Below are positions 6,498 through 13,318 of a stretch of DNA of 13,422 nt, one piece after another (the first letter of the stretch is position 1; each line of letters begins with the position of its first letter). Source of the stretch: JAWPNA01 sp045402695 (GTDB lineage: Bacteria; Acidobacteriota; Polarisedimenticolia; JACPZX01; DASXTC01); contig JAWPNA010000215.1 of the NCBI GenBank assembly GCA_045402695.1, positions 1 through 13,422 of the forward strand. Direction: 5' to 3'. The notes under the pieces are model-generated. The model did not search any database. It worked only from the letters and a program-made list of their open reading frames with translations, and was not told the origin of the DNA. Both the position numbers and the translations under genes were made by a program.

Positions 6498-6560
6498 GGC
6501 AGTTGATCAGGATGCGACCGATTGTCGCGTGAGCGGAGGCCTCGGCGGCGGTCTCCCACC

Positions 6561-7787
6561 TCACTTCACATAGTATCCCGCCCGTGCCGTGACGCGCGCC
6601 TTGGGCCGCGCCACGCGCACCTCGATGGGGCGCCATCCGGGGGGGCCGGACTTGTCGCCGGCTGTCTCGGTGGGCGGGTAATAGGCCAGCGTGTACTGAT
6701 GACGCAGTTCGTCCTCGATCAGCCGGTACGCCTCCTTCAGCCGGGAGGCCTTCTTCACGAGGTACGACCGGCCCCCGCTGTGAAGGGCGAGTTCCTCGAG
6801 GATCTGCCCGACCGTGCGGCGGTGGTCGTAGTCGAACTCCTCGGCCAGCCCCTCGCCGGTGCCGATGGCGTACACCGCTGTCTCGCTCTTGAGGATCGCC
6901 TCCAGCGCCTGCTCGAACGAGGCGGCGGACCCGGGCCCCAGCCCGTCCGACGATTCATCGCGGCCGTCCGACAGGAGGATGAGGGCCTTGCGTCCCTCGA
7001 TCCCCTTGAGCAGCTCCACGCCGGCCACCAGCGCGTCGTACAACGCCGTGCCCCCTTTCGCCTCGATGGAGAGGATGCCTGCCTCGAGCGCATGCTTGTC
7101 CGATGTCCGCTCATTCAAGAGGCGCGCGGTGTCGTTGAAAGTCACAACGGCCGCCGTATCAGCCGCGTCCATCGCCTCGACGAACCCGACGGCCGCCTCC
7201 TGCGCGATCGTCAATCTGCCTTCCCTGCCCATCGAGGCGCTGGCATCAACCAGCAGGACGAGGTGCGCGGGCTTGCGTTCGACGGAAAACACCGCGATCT
7301 CCTGGCGCGCCCCCGACTCGATCACGGTGAAATCGTCCTTCGTGAGATCGGTCATGTAGACGCCGCGGGAGTCCCTCACGGTCGCGTACACCTCGACAAG
7401 CGTCACGCGCGCCCGCTGAGCGCCCGGCAGCGCCCGTGTGACCACCTTGTCCGACGCGGTCGCGCCGTTGCCTGCGTAGGCCTTGGCCCGCAGGGTCCGG
7501 GACTTGAGACTGTCGCCGGCATCCCACGTGAACTGGTACGGAGCGTCCAGCAGCGTCGCCATGAGACGGTCGTCGGCGTACAACTCGACCTTCAGGATCG
7601 ATACGCCGGCGGGCGCCTCCACCGCCACGACGATTTCGATCTTGCCCAGGAGCGTGTCCGCCGACGTGGGAGAGACGATTCGAACGGCGGGAGCGTCGGC
7701 ACAAAGAGCAGGCGGGAAGGCGGCGAGAAGAACAGCCGCCGCGGGCATCAGGGCGAGGCGGGTGACGGGCGTGCAAAAGATCCGCAT
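6561..7787 (-). CDS. Secreted VWA-domain protein (acidobacterial type) with N-terminal Ig-like domain
   Basis: The 408-residue product starts with a signal peptide (residues 1-30, hydrophobic core LALMPAAAVLLAAFPPAL, likely cut after CA). Residues 35-118 look like a bacterial Ig-like domain (VRIVSPTSADTLLGKIEIVV, then ILKVELYADDRLMATLL, PYQFTWDAG). Residues 125-170 hold a strand-rich linker (VEVYATVRDSRGVYMTDLTK). The VWA domain (about 172-370) has a full MIDAS metal site: Asp181-Ser183-Ser185 in DASASMG, Thr247 in GGTALYDAL and Asp274 in LLSDGRDESS. It ends in a beta tail (VARPKARVTARAGYYVK). This layout is that of the VWA family abundant in Acidobacteria. It is probably exported, with a role in adhesion or protein contact. 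ATG 7787 lies 5 bases after the proS stop with no clear ribosome binding site, so it is likely translated by re-initiation after proS. Confidence 0.88.
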   Translation of the reverse strand: MRIFCTPVTRLALMPAAAVLLAAFPPALCADAPAVRIVSPTSADTLLGKIEIVVAVEAPAGVSILKVELYADDRLMATLLDAPYQFTWDAGDSLKSRTLRAKAYAGNGATASDKVVTRALPGAQRARVTLVEVYATVRDSRGVYMTDLTKDDFTVIESGARQEIAVFSVERKPAHLVLLVDASASMGREGRLTIAQEAAVGFVEAMDAADTAAVVTFNDTARLLNERTSDKHALEAGILSIEAKGGTALYDALVAGVELLKGIEGRKALILLSDGRDESSDGLGPGSAASFEQALEAILKSETAVYAIGTGEGLAEEFDYDHRRTVGQILEELALHSGGRSYLVKKASRLKEAYRLIEDELRHQYTLAYYPPTETAGDKSGPPGWRPIEVRVARPKARVTARAGYYVK

Positions 7788-7792
7788 CCGCG

Positions 7793-9220
7793 TCAGTAGG
7801 CCCGCGCGAAGTAGACTCTCCGGGTGGATGAGCCGCCGCACACGAGGCAGGCGCCCGCCTCGGCGGCCCCATCGAGAGGGATGCACCTTATGGTGGCCTT
7901 CGTCTCCTCCTTGACCCGGGCCTCGCATGTCGCACCTAAGCACCAGTGGGCCAGCAGGAACCCGCCCTTCTCCTCGACGAGCGATTTGAAGTCGTCGTAG
8001 TTGTCCACCGGCCGCGTGTTGTCCGACAACCGCTGGCTGGCGACATCATAGAGTTCCTTCTGGATCTCCTCCAGCATCAGCGGCACCGCGGTGGCGAGCG
8101 ATGAGAGAACCACCGGTGTCTTGCCGCCGCCGGTCCTCCTGGCGGCCATGACTTGGCCCGATTGGATGTCCCGCGGCCCCAGCTCGAGGCGCAGCGGCAC
8201 CCCCTTCATCTCCCACTCGTTGAACTTGTAGCCCGGGCGCACGCCATCGCGCGTGTCGGCCTGGATGCGGACCGCCGGCGAGAGGTCATGGACGATTCGC
8301 GCGGCGGCCGCCACGACCTGCTCGCGCTCGCTCTCCTTGAAGATGGGAACCACAACCACCTGCGTCGGAGCTAAGCGCGGCGGCAGGACGAGCCCCTGAT
8401 CGTCGCCATGCGCCATCACGAGCGCTCCGATGAGGCGCGTGGAGACGCCCCAGGATGTGTTCCAGACGTACTCCAGCTCGCCCGCCTCGGTCTGGTACCT
8501 CACTTCGAACGCCTTGGCGAAGTTCTGGCCGAGGTTGTGCGACGTCCCGGCTTGCAGCGCCTTGTTGTCCTGCATGAGCGCCTCGATGCAGTACGTCCTC
8601 ACCGCGCCGGCGAATCTCTCCGCGTCGCTCTTGATCCCCTTGAGGCAGGGAACCGCCATGTAGTCGCGAGCGAAGGTGTCGTAGACGCCCATCATCTGGA
8701 TCGCCTCCTGCTCGGCCTCCGTCTCGGTGGCGTGCGCGGTGTGCCCCTCCTGCCACAGGAACTCCAGCGTGCGCAGGAAGAGGCGCGTGCGCATCTCCCA
8801 GCGCACCACGTTGCACCACTGGTTGATGAGGAGCGGCAGGTCGCGGTACGACTGGATCCACTTGGCGTACATGGAGTAGATGATCGTCTCCGACGTCGGG
8901 CGCACGACCAGCGGCTCTTCCAGCTTGGCGCCGCCGCCGTGCGTGACCACGGCGCATTCGGGAGCGAACCCCTCGACGTGCTGCTTCTCCTTGTGCAGGA
9001 ACGACTCGGGGATGAACAGCGGGAAATAGGCGTTCTGATGGCCAGTGGCCTTGAACATGCCGTCGAGCGCCTTCTGCATGTTCTCCCACAGGGCCATCCC
9101 GAGGGGGCGGATCACCATGCAGCCGCGCACCGGCGAGTAGTCCGCGAGCTGCGCCTGCAACACCACGTCGGTGTACCAGCGCGAGTAGTCCTCGGCTCGA
9201 GGCGTGATCAGCTTGGCCAT
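7793..9220 (-). CDS. proS: Prolyl-tRNA synthetase, short archaeal/eukaryote-type
   Basis: This is a class II aminoacyl-tRNA synthetase that charges tRNA-Pro. The 475-residue product lacks the editing (INS) domain of the roughly 570-residue bacterial enzyme, which places it with the archaeal/eukaryote-like type 3 ProRS. Visible blocks are VRGCMVIRPLGMALWENMQK, VRPTSETIIYSMYAKWIQSY, motif 2 (WCNVVRWEMRTRLFLRTLEF then LWQEGHTAHAT), the proline/AMP region LQAGTSHNLGQNFAKAFEV, and motif 3 (GVSTRLIGALVMAHGDDQGL). An anticodon-binding domain follows (VVVVPIFKE to about residue 400). The C-terminal domain has four zinc-type cysteines (CLGATC and CLVC) and ends RVYFARAY, the usual archaeal-type end. 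ATG 9220 has GGGGGAG at 5 bases and an extended -10 promoter upstream. The VWA gene follows 5 bases after its stop. Confidence 0.96.
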   Translation of the reverse strand: MAKLITPRAEDYSRWYTDVVLQAQLADYSPVRGCMVIRPLGMALWENMQKALDGMFKATGHQNAYFPLFIPESFLHKEKQHVEGFAPECAVVTHGGGAKLEEPLVVRPTSETIIYSMYAKWIQSYRDLPLLINQWCNVVRWEMRTRLFLRTLEFLWQEGHTAHATETEAEQEAIQMMGVYDTFARDYMAVPCLKGIKSDAERFAGAVRTYCIEALMQDNKALQAGTSHNLGQNFAKAFEVRYQTEAGELEYVWNTSWGVSTRLIGALVMAHGDDQGLVLPPRLAPTQVVVVPIFKESEREQVVAAAARIVHDLSPAVRIQADTRDGVRPGYKFNEWEMKGVPLRLELGPRDIQSGQVMAARRTGGGKTPVVLSSLATAVPLMLEEIQKELYDVASQRLSDNTRPVDNYDDFKSLVEEKGGFLLAHWCLGATCEARVKEETKATIRCIPLDGAAEAGACLVCGGSSTRRVYFARAY

Positions 9221-9273
9221 GCGGGCTCCCCCGGCATCAGGTCCTTTGCGAAAGGCTGCGCGACAGGGGCGGC

Positions 9274-9282
9274 ATTATAGCA
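9274..9282 (-). promoter_or_regulatory. Extended -10 promoter element of proS
   Basis: On the minus strand TGCTATAAT reads as a perfect TATAAT with the TGn extension. No good -35 stands 17 bases upstream, as is common for extended -10 promoters. The expected start near 9267 gives a leader of about 47 bases to ATG 9220. There is no room for a T-box. Confidence 0.6.
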
Positions 9283-9286
9283 GGCG

Positions 9287-9308
9287 GCGCCGGCTCCGCA
9301 TCCGGCGC
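9287..9308 (-). other. GC-rich inverted repeat between pcm and proS
   Basis: GCGCCGG (9287-9293) and CCGGCGC (9302-9308) pair perfectly over an 8-base loop. It lies between the pcm stop and the proS -10. It could end pcm transcription, but no T-run follows it on the minus strand, so terminator function is not supported. Confidence 0.35.
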
Positions 9309-9358
9309 GCCGGCCTCCGAAAGCTCAGGGAGCGACTGAACGGCCGCGCGGCCGGAGA

Positions 9359-10087
9359 TCAGGGCCGGTCCTGCTGCTGGGCCTTCCCGGTCATCGGGAC
9401 GAAGCGCACCGGGGTGACCTCCTGGCGCTCGGTCCCCCCCTCGGTGCGAGTGATGACTTCGAGGTACTGGCTCGAGGTGCCGACCGGGATGATGAGGAAG
9501 CCGCCCACCTTGAGCTGATCGATCAGCGGCTGGGGGACGTGACCCGGCGCCGCGGTGACGACGACGGCGTCAAAGGGGGCGGCCTCGGGCCAGCCAGCAT
9601 AGCCGTCTCCGACCCGGTAATGGATGGTCCTGTATCCGGCGCCCTCCAGCGCTTCCTTCGCGCGGGCGGCCAGCGCGGGGATGATCTCGATCGTGAACAC
9701 CTCGGCCCCCATCTCCGCGAGGACGGCGGCCTGATATCCCGAGCCGGTGCCCACCTCGAGGATCTTGGCCCCTTCTTTCACGCGGGCCAGCTCGGTCATC
9801 AGCGCCACGATGTAGGGCTGAGAGATGGTCTGCTCCTCGCCGATCGGCAGCGGGCGGTCCTCGTAGGCGTGCGCGCGCAGCTCGAGCGGGACGAAGACGT
9901 GGCGCGGCACAACTCGCATCGCGCGCAGGACCTGCGGGTCCCTGATCCCCTGGGCCTCGATCTGTGTGGCGACCATCTCGCCGCGCAGCTCGTTCATGTT
10001 CCCGTCGGTCTCCTTGCCGGCCCTCGAGCGATCCGCGACGCAGCCGGCGAGCAGGGCCGCCGCGAGGATGAAGCTGGCCCGCCTCAC
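9359..10087 (-). CDS. pcm: Protein-L-isoaspartate O-methyltransferase, predicted lipoprotein
   Basis: The enzyme uses SAM to methylate isoaspartyl residues in damaged proteins so that they can revert to aspartate. The core is complete: MVATQIEAQGIRDPQVLRAM, VPRHVFVPLELRAHAYEDRP, LPIGEEQTISQPYIVALMTE, SAM motif ILEVGTGSGYQAAVLAEMG, then VFTIEIIPALAARAKEAL, DGYAGWPEAAPFDAVVVTAA and PQPLIDQLKVGGFLIIPVG. Unlike the usual cytosolic enzyme, it has a lipoprotein signal: from GTG 10087 the protein reads MRRASFILAAALLAGC, with lipobox LAGC and lipidated Cys16. This implies an envelope location. An AGGGG about 8 bases before the GTG and the short signal favour this start (242 residues). ATG 10129 in frame would add 14 residues and keep the signal. 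SAM supply outside the cytoplasm is an open problem for such lipoproteins. Confidence 0.88.
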   Translation of the reverse strand: MRRASFILAAALLAGCVADRSRAGKETDGNMNELRGEMVATQIEAQGIRDPQVLRAMRVVPRHVFVPLELRAHAYEDRPLPIGEEQTISQPYIVALMTELARVKEGAKILEVGTGSGYQAAVLAEMGAEVFTIEIIPALAARAKEALEGAGYRTIHYRVGDGYAGWPEAAPFDAVVVTAAPGHVPQPLIDQLKVGGFLIIPVGTSSQYLEVITRTEGGTERQEVTPVRFVPMTGKAQQQDRP

Positions 10088-10236
10088 GCAGGAGGCCCCT
10101 GTGTCCCGACGCGCGGGCCGGCGCACCATCGATGAATCTGGGACCGCTCCATTCGAGAACCCTGATACCGAAGCCTCTGGGGTCCAACCTGCATCAGAGT
10201 ACCACAGCGTGAGCCGATCCCGGCCTGGCGCGTGGC

Positions 10237-10265
10237 TTGTGAGGCCCAACAGGGAAGGGTACAAT
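10237..10265 (+). promoter_or_regulatory. Predicted promoter of the methyltransferase-lipoprotein-nth run
   Basis: TTGTGA (10237-10242, 4/6) and TACAAT (10260-10265, 5/6) are exactly 17 bases apart on the plus strand. Transcription would begin near 10272, leaving a leader of about 98 bases with no riboswitch I can recognise. The stretch 10088-10369 between the divergent genes holds no other feature I can support. Confidence 0.5.
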
Positions 10266-10369
10266 CCGACCCACGGCCGGCACTGGCAACAGCTCACTCG
10301 TCCCCGCGGAAAGTCTGAGCGCACGACTCCGAGAGCGCGGCGAGTTGCGAACCTGACAGGAGGACTTGG

Positions 10370-11560
10370 ATGGACACCCAGGAGATCGAGCAGCTCGCCA
10401 CCGAGGCAGCGCCGAGCGTGGAGAAGGCGGTCAGGCAACGCTACGAGAGAGGAGCACGGGAGGTCGAGACGGCGCTGTGCTGTCCGGTCACCTACGACCC
10501 GAAACTCCTCGAGGCGCTGCCCGAGGAGATCATCGCAAAAGACTACGGATGCGGAGATCCGACCTCCCACCTCAGGCGCGGCGACGCGGTGCTCGACCTG
10601 GGAAGCGGGGCGGGCAAGATCTGCTACATCGCGTCCCAGATCGTCGGGCCGGAAGGCGAGGTCATCGGGGTGGACTTCAACGACGAGATGCTCGCGGTGG
10701 CGCGCCGGCACCGACAGGCCGTCGGGGCACGCATCGGGTATCACAACGTCGCCTTCAGGAAGGGGCGGATCCAGGATCTGAAGCTGGACATGGATCTGGT
10801 GGACGAGCATCTGCGCCGGCACCCCGTGACCAGCTCGACCGATCTCATCCGGCTGCGGGAGTACGAGGATGAGATTCGCGCAGCCCGGCCGCTGGTGGCC
10901 GGCGACTCCGTGGACGTCATCGTGTCGAACTGCGTGCTGAACTTGGTTCGGCCCGACGACAAGCGGGCGATGTTCACGGAGATGTTCCGCGTGCTCAAGC
11001 GAGGGGGGCGCGTGGCGATCTCCGACATCGTGGCCGATGAACCGGTGCCGCAGCATCTGAAGAACGACCCGGAGCTCTGGAGCGGGTGCATCTCGGGCGC
11101 CTTCGTGGAAGAGGAGTTCCTGCGGGCGTTCGAGGAGGCGGGCTTTCACGCGGTCGCGATCGAGACCTGGGCCACGGCTCCCTTCGCAGTCGTGGGGGGA
11201 ATCGAGTTCCGCTCGGTGACCGTCACCGCACACAAGGGAAAGCAGGGTCCCTGCTGGGAGCGCAACCAGGCCGTCATCTACAAGGGGCCCTGGTCGCAGG
11301 TGACCGACGACGACCATCACGTGCTGCGCCGCGGGGAGCGCGTGGCCGTGTGCGAGAAGACCTTCGACCTTCTCAGGAATGGACCGTACCGCGACTCGAT
11401 CTTCTTCATCGAGCCTCGTCAGCCTGTTGCCCCGGAAGCGGCGCAGCCCTTCGACTGCTCGCGCACCGGGAAGCGCCACCCGCGCGAGAGCAAGGGGCAG
11501 CAATACCAGGTCACGCTGCGGCCCGGGGGCGAGGCGTGCGGCCCCGACGGTTGCTGCTGA
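10370..11560 (+). CDS. ArsM-like SAM-dependent methyltransferase with Cys-rich C-terminal extension
   Basis: The 396-residue product has a Rossmann methyltransferase core: motif I VLDLGSGAGKICYIAS (residues 74-89), the acidic turn VIGVDFNDEMLAVAR, and FRVLKRGGRVAISDIVADEP. Three cysteines sit where arsenite methyltransferases (ArsM/AS3MT) bind As(III): Cys61 in KDYGCGDP, Cys188 in VSNCVLNL and Cys240 in SGCISGAF. There is also a Cys37-Cys38 pair. A 40-residue insertion (135-175) separates the middle strands. After the core (about 290), a 105-residue extension contains GPCWERNQAVIYKGPW, AVCEKTFDLLR, FDCSRTGKRHPRESKG and the ending CGPDGCC, a likely metal- or metalloid-binding tail. AGGAGG stands 6 bases before ATG 10370. 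The next gene starts inside its stop (TGATG). Arsenic or another thiol-binding element is the likely substrate class; arsenite methylation is not proven. Confidence 0.8.
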   Translation: MDTQEIEQLATEAAPSVEKAVRQRYERGAREVETALCCPVTYDPKLLEALPEEIIAKDYGCGDPTSHLRRGDAVLDLGSGAGKICYIASQIVGPEGEVIGVDFNDEMLAVARRHRQAVGARIGYHNVAFRKGRIQDLKLDMDLVDEHLRRHPVTSSTDLIRLREYEDEIRAARPLVAGDSVDVIVSNCVLNLVRPDDKRAMFTEMFRVLKRGGRVAISDIVADEPVPQHLKNDPELWSGCISGAFVEEEFLRAFEEAGFHAVAIETWATAPFAVVGGIEFRSVTVTAHKGKQGPCWERNQAVIYKGPWSQVTDDDHHVLRRGERVAVCEKTFDLLRNGPYRDSIFFIEPRQPVAPEAAQPFDCSRTGKRHPRESKGQQYQVTLRPGGEACGPDGCC

Positions 11561-12000
11561 TGTCGGGCGGCAAGCTGATCCTGGCGGCTCTCCTCGCCTC
11601 ACTGGGCGTGATGGCCTGCCCGGGGTGCGGCGGTGGAAGCCGTGAGCCCAGCGTGGCCGAGGAGGCCGCGGCCGCGGCCGCCCGGGGGATGGACCGCGCC
11701 CACAAGGAACGCACGTTGAACCGGCTCGAGCAGCTCCGCACGGCCCTCACTCAGTACGCGGTGGATCACGACGGTGTATGCCCGGAAGGGTCGTCGCTTG
11801 CCAGCATCAGCGCCGAGCTGTCGCCTCGATACCTGCCGCTGCTGCAGGCCGAGGACGCATGGGGCAACACGATGACGTACGCGTGCGACGGCAGGACCTA
11901 CTCGGTCGTCTCGGCGGGCGCCGATGGAGAAAGCGGCACCGAGGACGACGTCACCTTGCGCGACGGAGCCATCACGGGAGCGGGGCGCGGCGGATCGTGA
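11560..12000 (+). CDS. Lipoprotein with GspG-like C-terminal segment
   Basis: The ATG overlaps the stop of the methyltransferase gene (TGATG), so translation is probably coupled; no separate ribosome binding site is seen. The 146-residue product begins MSGGKLILAALLASLGVMAC, a signal peptide with a likely lipidated Cys20, followed by PGCGGG and an Ala-rich helix. Residues 50-146 resemble the periplasmic part of major pseudopilin GspG: LNRLEQLRTALTQYAVDHDG, then a stretch ending YLPLLQAEDAWGNTMTY, then YSVVSAGADGESGTEDDVTL. The DxWGNxxxY and SAGADGExGTxDD patterns are hallmarks of that family. The pilin N-terminal methylation helix is replaced by a lipoprotein signal, so it cannot be a pilus subunit in the normal way. 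Its role is unknown, probably at the envelope. Confidence 0.75.
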   Translation: MSGGKLILAALLASLGVMACPGCGGGSREPSVAEEAAAAAARGMDRAHKERTLNRLEQLRTALTQYAVDHDGVCPEGSSLASISAELSPRYLPLLQAEDAWGNTMTYACDGRTYSVVSAGADGESGTEDDVTLRDGAITGAGRGGS

Positions 12001-12671
12001 GGCGCGCCCTCGCCCTCATCCCGGCCATCTCCCTTCTCGCCTCGTGCGCCCCGAGCGCCAACACCCTTTACGTCACGATGGAGACCTACATCTCCGCGGT
12101 GAGCCTCAACGACGTGGGGCGGGCCCTCGCCAGCTCGGCCCCATATCAACGCGACCTCAAGGAGGCGGCAAGCTCCGAGGAAAAGGCCGTGGTGACGAAG
12201 CGCTACGAGGAAATGATGGAGCGTGGCTACATGCTCTGGGAGCAGTCGAAGTCGATGGGGGAGATGGCGCCGGATCTCATGGGGGTGGCCCTCATCCGGG
12301 GCATCGGGCTGGGCAGGGAGGGAGCCGCCGCGATGCCGCTGAACGTGCGCTTCGAGGGGGGCAACACGCGCGCGGTGATCACCAGCCGCGCCATCACCAA
12401 TTACGACCGCATTCCGTGGGGAAATCTCCCGAGTGGAGGCCGCATGTACCTGCTGGGGTATCCTTTCGGCAAGGTGGTCAACTTCGCCACGGGGTATGAT
12501 GACCCCTCGATATTGAAACTCCTCGCCACGGTGGATCTGCAATGGACACTCGTGACACTGCAGGGCGTGAAGCGGCCCGCGGCGGCGCCCAGCGACTGGT
12601 ACGTGGAAAAGGTGGAGGCGCGGCCCGACACGGCGACCTCCTGGTCGCCGCCGGCACCTCCGTCGAGCTGA
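11997..12671 (+). CDS. Lipoprotein of unknown function
   Basis: GTG 11997 overlaps the preceding stop (GTGA). The 224-residue product reads MRRALALIPAISLLASCAPS, a clear lipoprotein signal with lipobox LASC and Cys17. The mature part has a helical half (residues 20-95, for example TLYVTMETYISAVSLNDVGR and KRYEEMMERGYMLWEQSKSM) and a beta-rich half (105-200, LNVRFEGGNTRAVITSRAIT, RMYLLGYPFGKVVNFATGYD). It ends in a Pro/Ser-rich tail. I recognise no family. The alpha-then-beta layout recalls small envelope proteins of the NTF2/DUF4878 kind, but this is only an impression. An earlier ATG in frame at 11778 would bury the signal, so the GTG is preferred. The last 130 bases overlap the nth frame. 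Confidence 0.7.
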   Translation: MRRALALIPAISLLASCAPSANTLYVTMETYISAVSLNDVGRALASSAPYQRDLKEAASSEEKAVVTKRYEEMMERGYMLWEQSKSMGEMAPDLMGVALIRGIGLGREGAAAMPLNVRFEGGNTRAVITSRAITNYDRIPWGNLPSGGRMYLLGYPFGKVVNFATGYDDPSILKLLATVDLQWTLVTLQGVKRPAAAPSDWYVEKVEARPDTATSWSPPAPPSS

Positions 12672-13318
12672 GAAAGCTCACGAAGAGGATCATCCTCGCG
12701 CTCGAGGCCTCGTACGGCCGGCCGGCCGCGGGCGCGCCCAAGGACCCTCTTTCAGAGCTGATCTTCACGATCCTCTCACAAAATACCAACGACGTGAACC
12801 GGGACCGCGCGTGGGAGTCGCTGTGGAGGAGCTTCCCTTCGTGGGAGGCCATCGCCTCCGCGCCTCGCGGGAAGCTGGAACGCGCCATCAGAGTGGGAGG
12901 CCTCGCCCCCACAAAGAGCCAGGTGATCCAGGCGGCGCTTCGCCGCGTACGGCTGGATCAAGGCAGCCACACGCTCGAGGCCCTGCGGGGGATGACGATG
13001 GATCAGGTCGAGGCCTACCTGCGCGTCTTTCCGGGAGTGGGCCTCAAGACGATCCGGTGCGTGCAGGTCTTCTCCCTCGGCCAGCCCGCCTTCCCCGTCG
13101 ACACGCATATCTTCCGGATCACCAAGCGGCTGGGCCTCGTCCCCGAGAAGGCCGCCCCCGAGACGGCGCACCGGATCATGCAGGAGCTGACGCCGCCTGC
13201 CGATGTCCTGCCTTTTCACATCAACCTGATCAACCACGGAAGGAGAGTGTGCAAGGCCGGACGGCCGCTCTGCGGGGAGTGCCGCGTGCGACGGCTGTGC
13301 GCCTACGGCAAGGGCTAG
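12542..13318 (+). CDS. nth: Endonuclease III-type DNA glycosylase/AP lyase with [4Fe-4S] cluster
   Basis: The enzyme removes oxidised pyrimidines from DNA and cuts the AP site. Within the 258-residue frame the family sequence starts at about residue 47 (RIILALEASYG). It continues with DPLSELIFTILSQNTNDVNR, the region RAIRVGGLAPTKSQVIQAAL, and the helix-hairpin-helix YLRVFPGVGLKTIRCVQVF with the catalytic Lys. The catalytic Asp follows in AFPVDTHIFRI. The iron-sulfur ligands are C-x6-C-x2-C-x5-C in VCKAGRPLCGECRVRRLCAYG. Both catalytic residues and all four Cys are intact. The only ATG in frame is 12542, which lies inside the preceding gene (130-base overlap) and adds about 40 non-conserved residues. 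No ATG, GTG or TTG exists closer, so the real start may be a rare CTG nearer 12640-12670. The gene is probably co-transcribed with the lipoprotein genes. Confidence 0.9.
   Translation: MDTRDTAGREAARGGAQRLVRGKGGGAARHGDLLVAAGTSVELRKLTKRIILALEASYGRPAAGAPKDPLSELIFTILSQNTNDVNRDRAWESLWRSFPSWEAIASAPRGKLERAIRVGGLAPTKSQVIQAALRRVRLDQGSHTLEALRGMTMDQVEAYLRVFPGVGLKTIRCVQVFSLGQPAFPVDTHIFRITKRLGLVPEKAAPETAHRIMQELTPPADVLPFHINLINHGRRVCKAGRPLCGECRVRRLCAYGKG

Noticed and set aside
6514..6528. Small hairpin GCGAC/GTCGC downstream of the VWA gene as a terminator
   Set aside because: Only five strong pairs and no T-run; it lies close to the toxin-antitoxin promoter and could be chance.
10130..11602. N-terminal extension of the pcm frame to 747 residues
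   Set aside because: The extension is antisense to the ArsM-like gene and has no protein-like pattern; the lipoprotein signal marks the real start.
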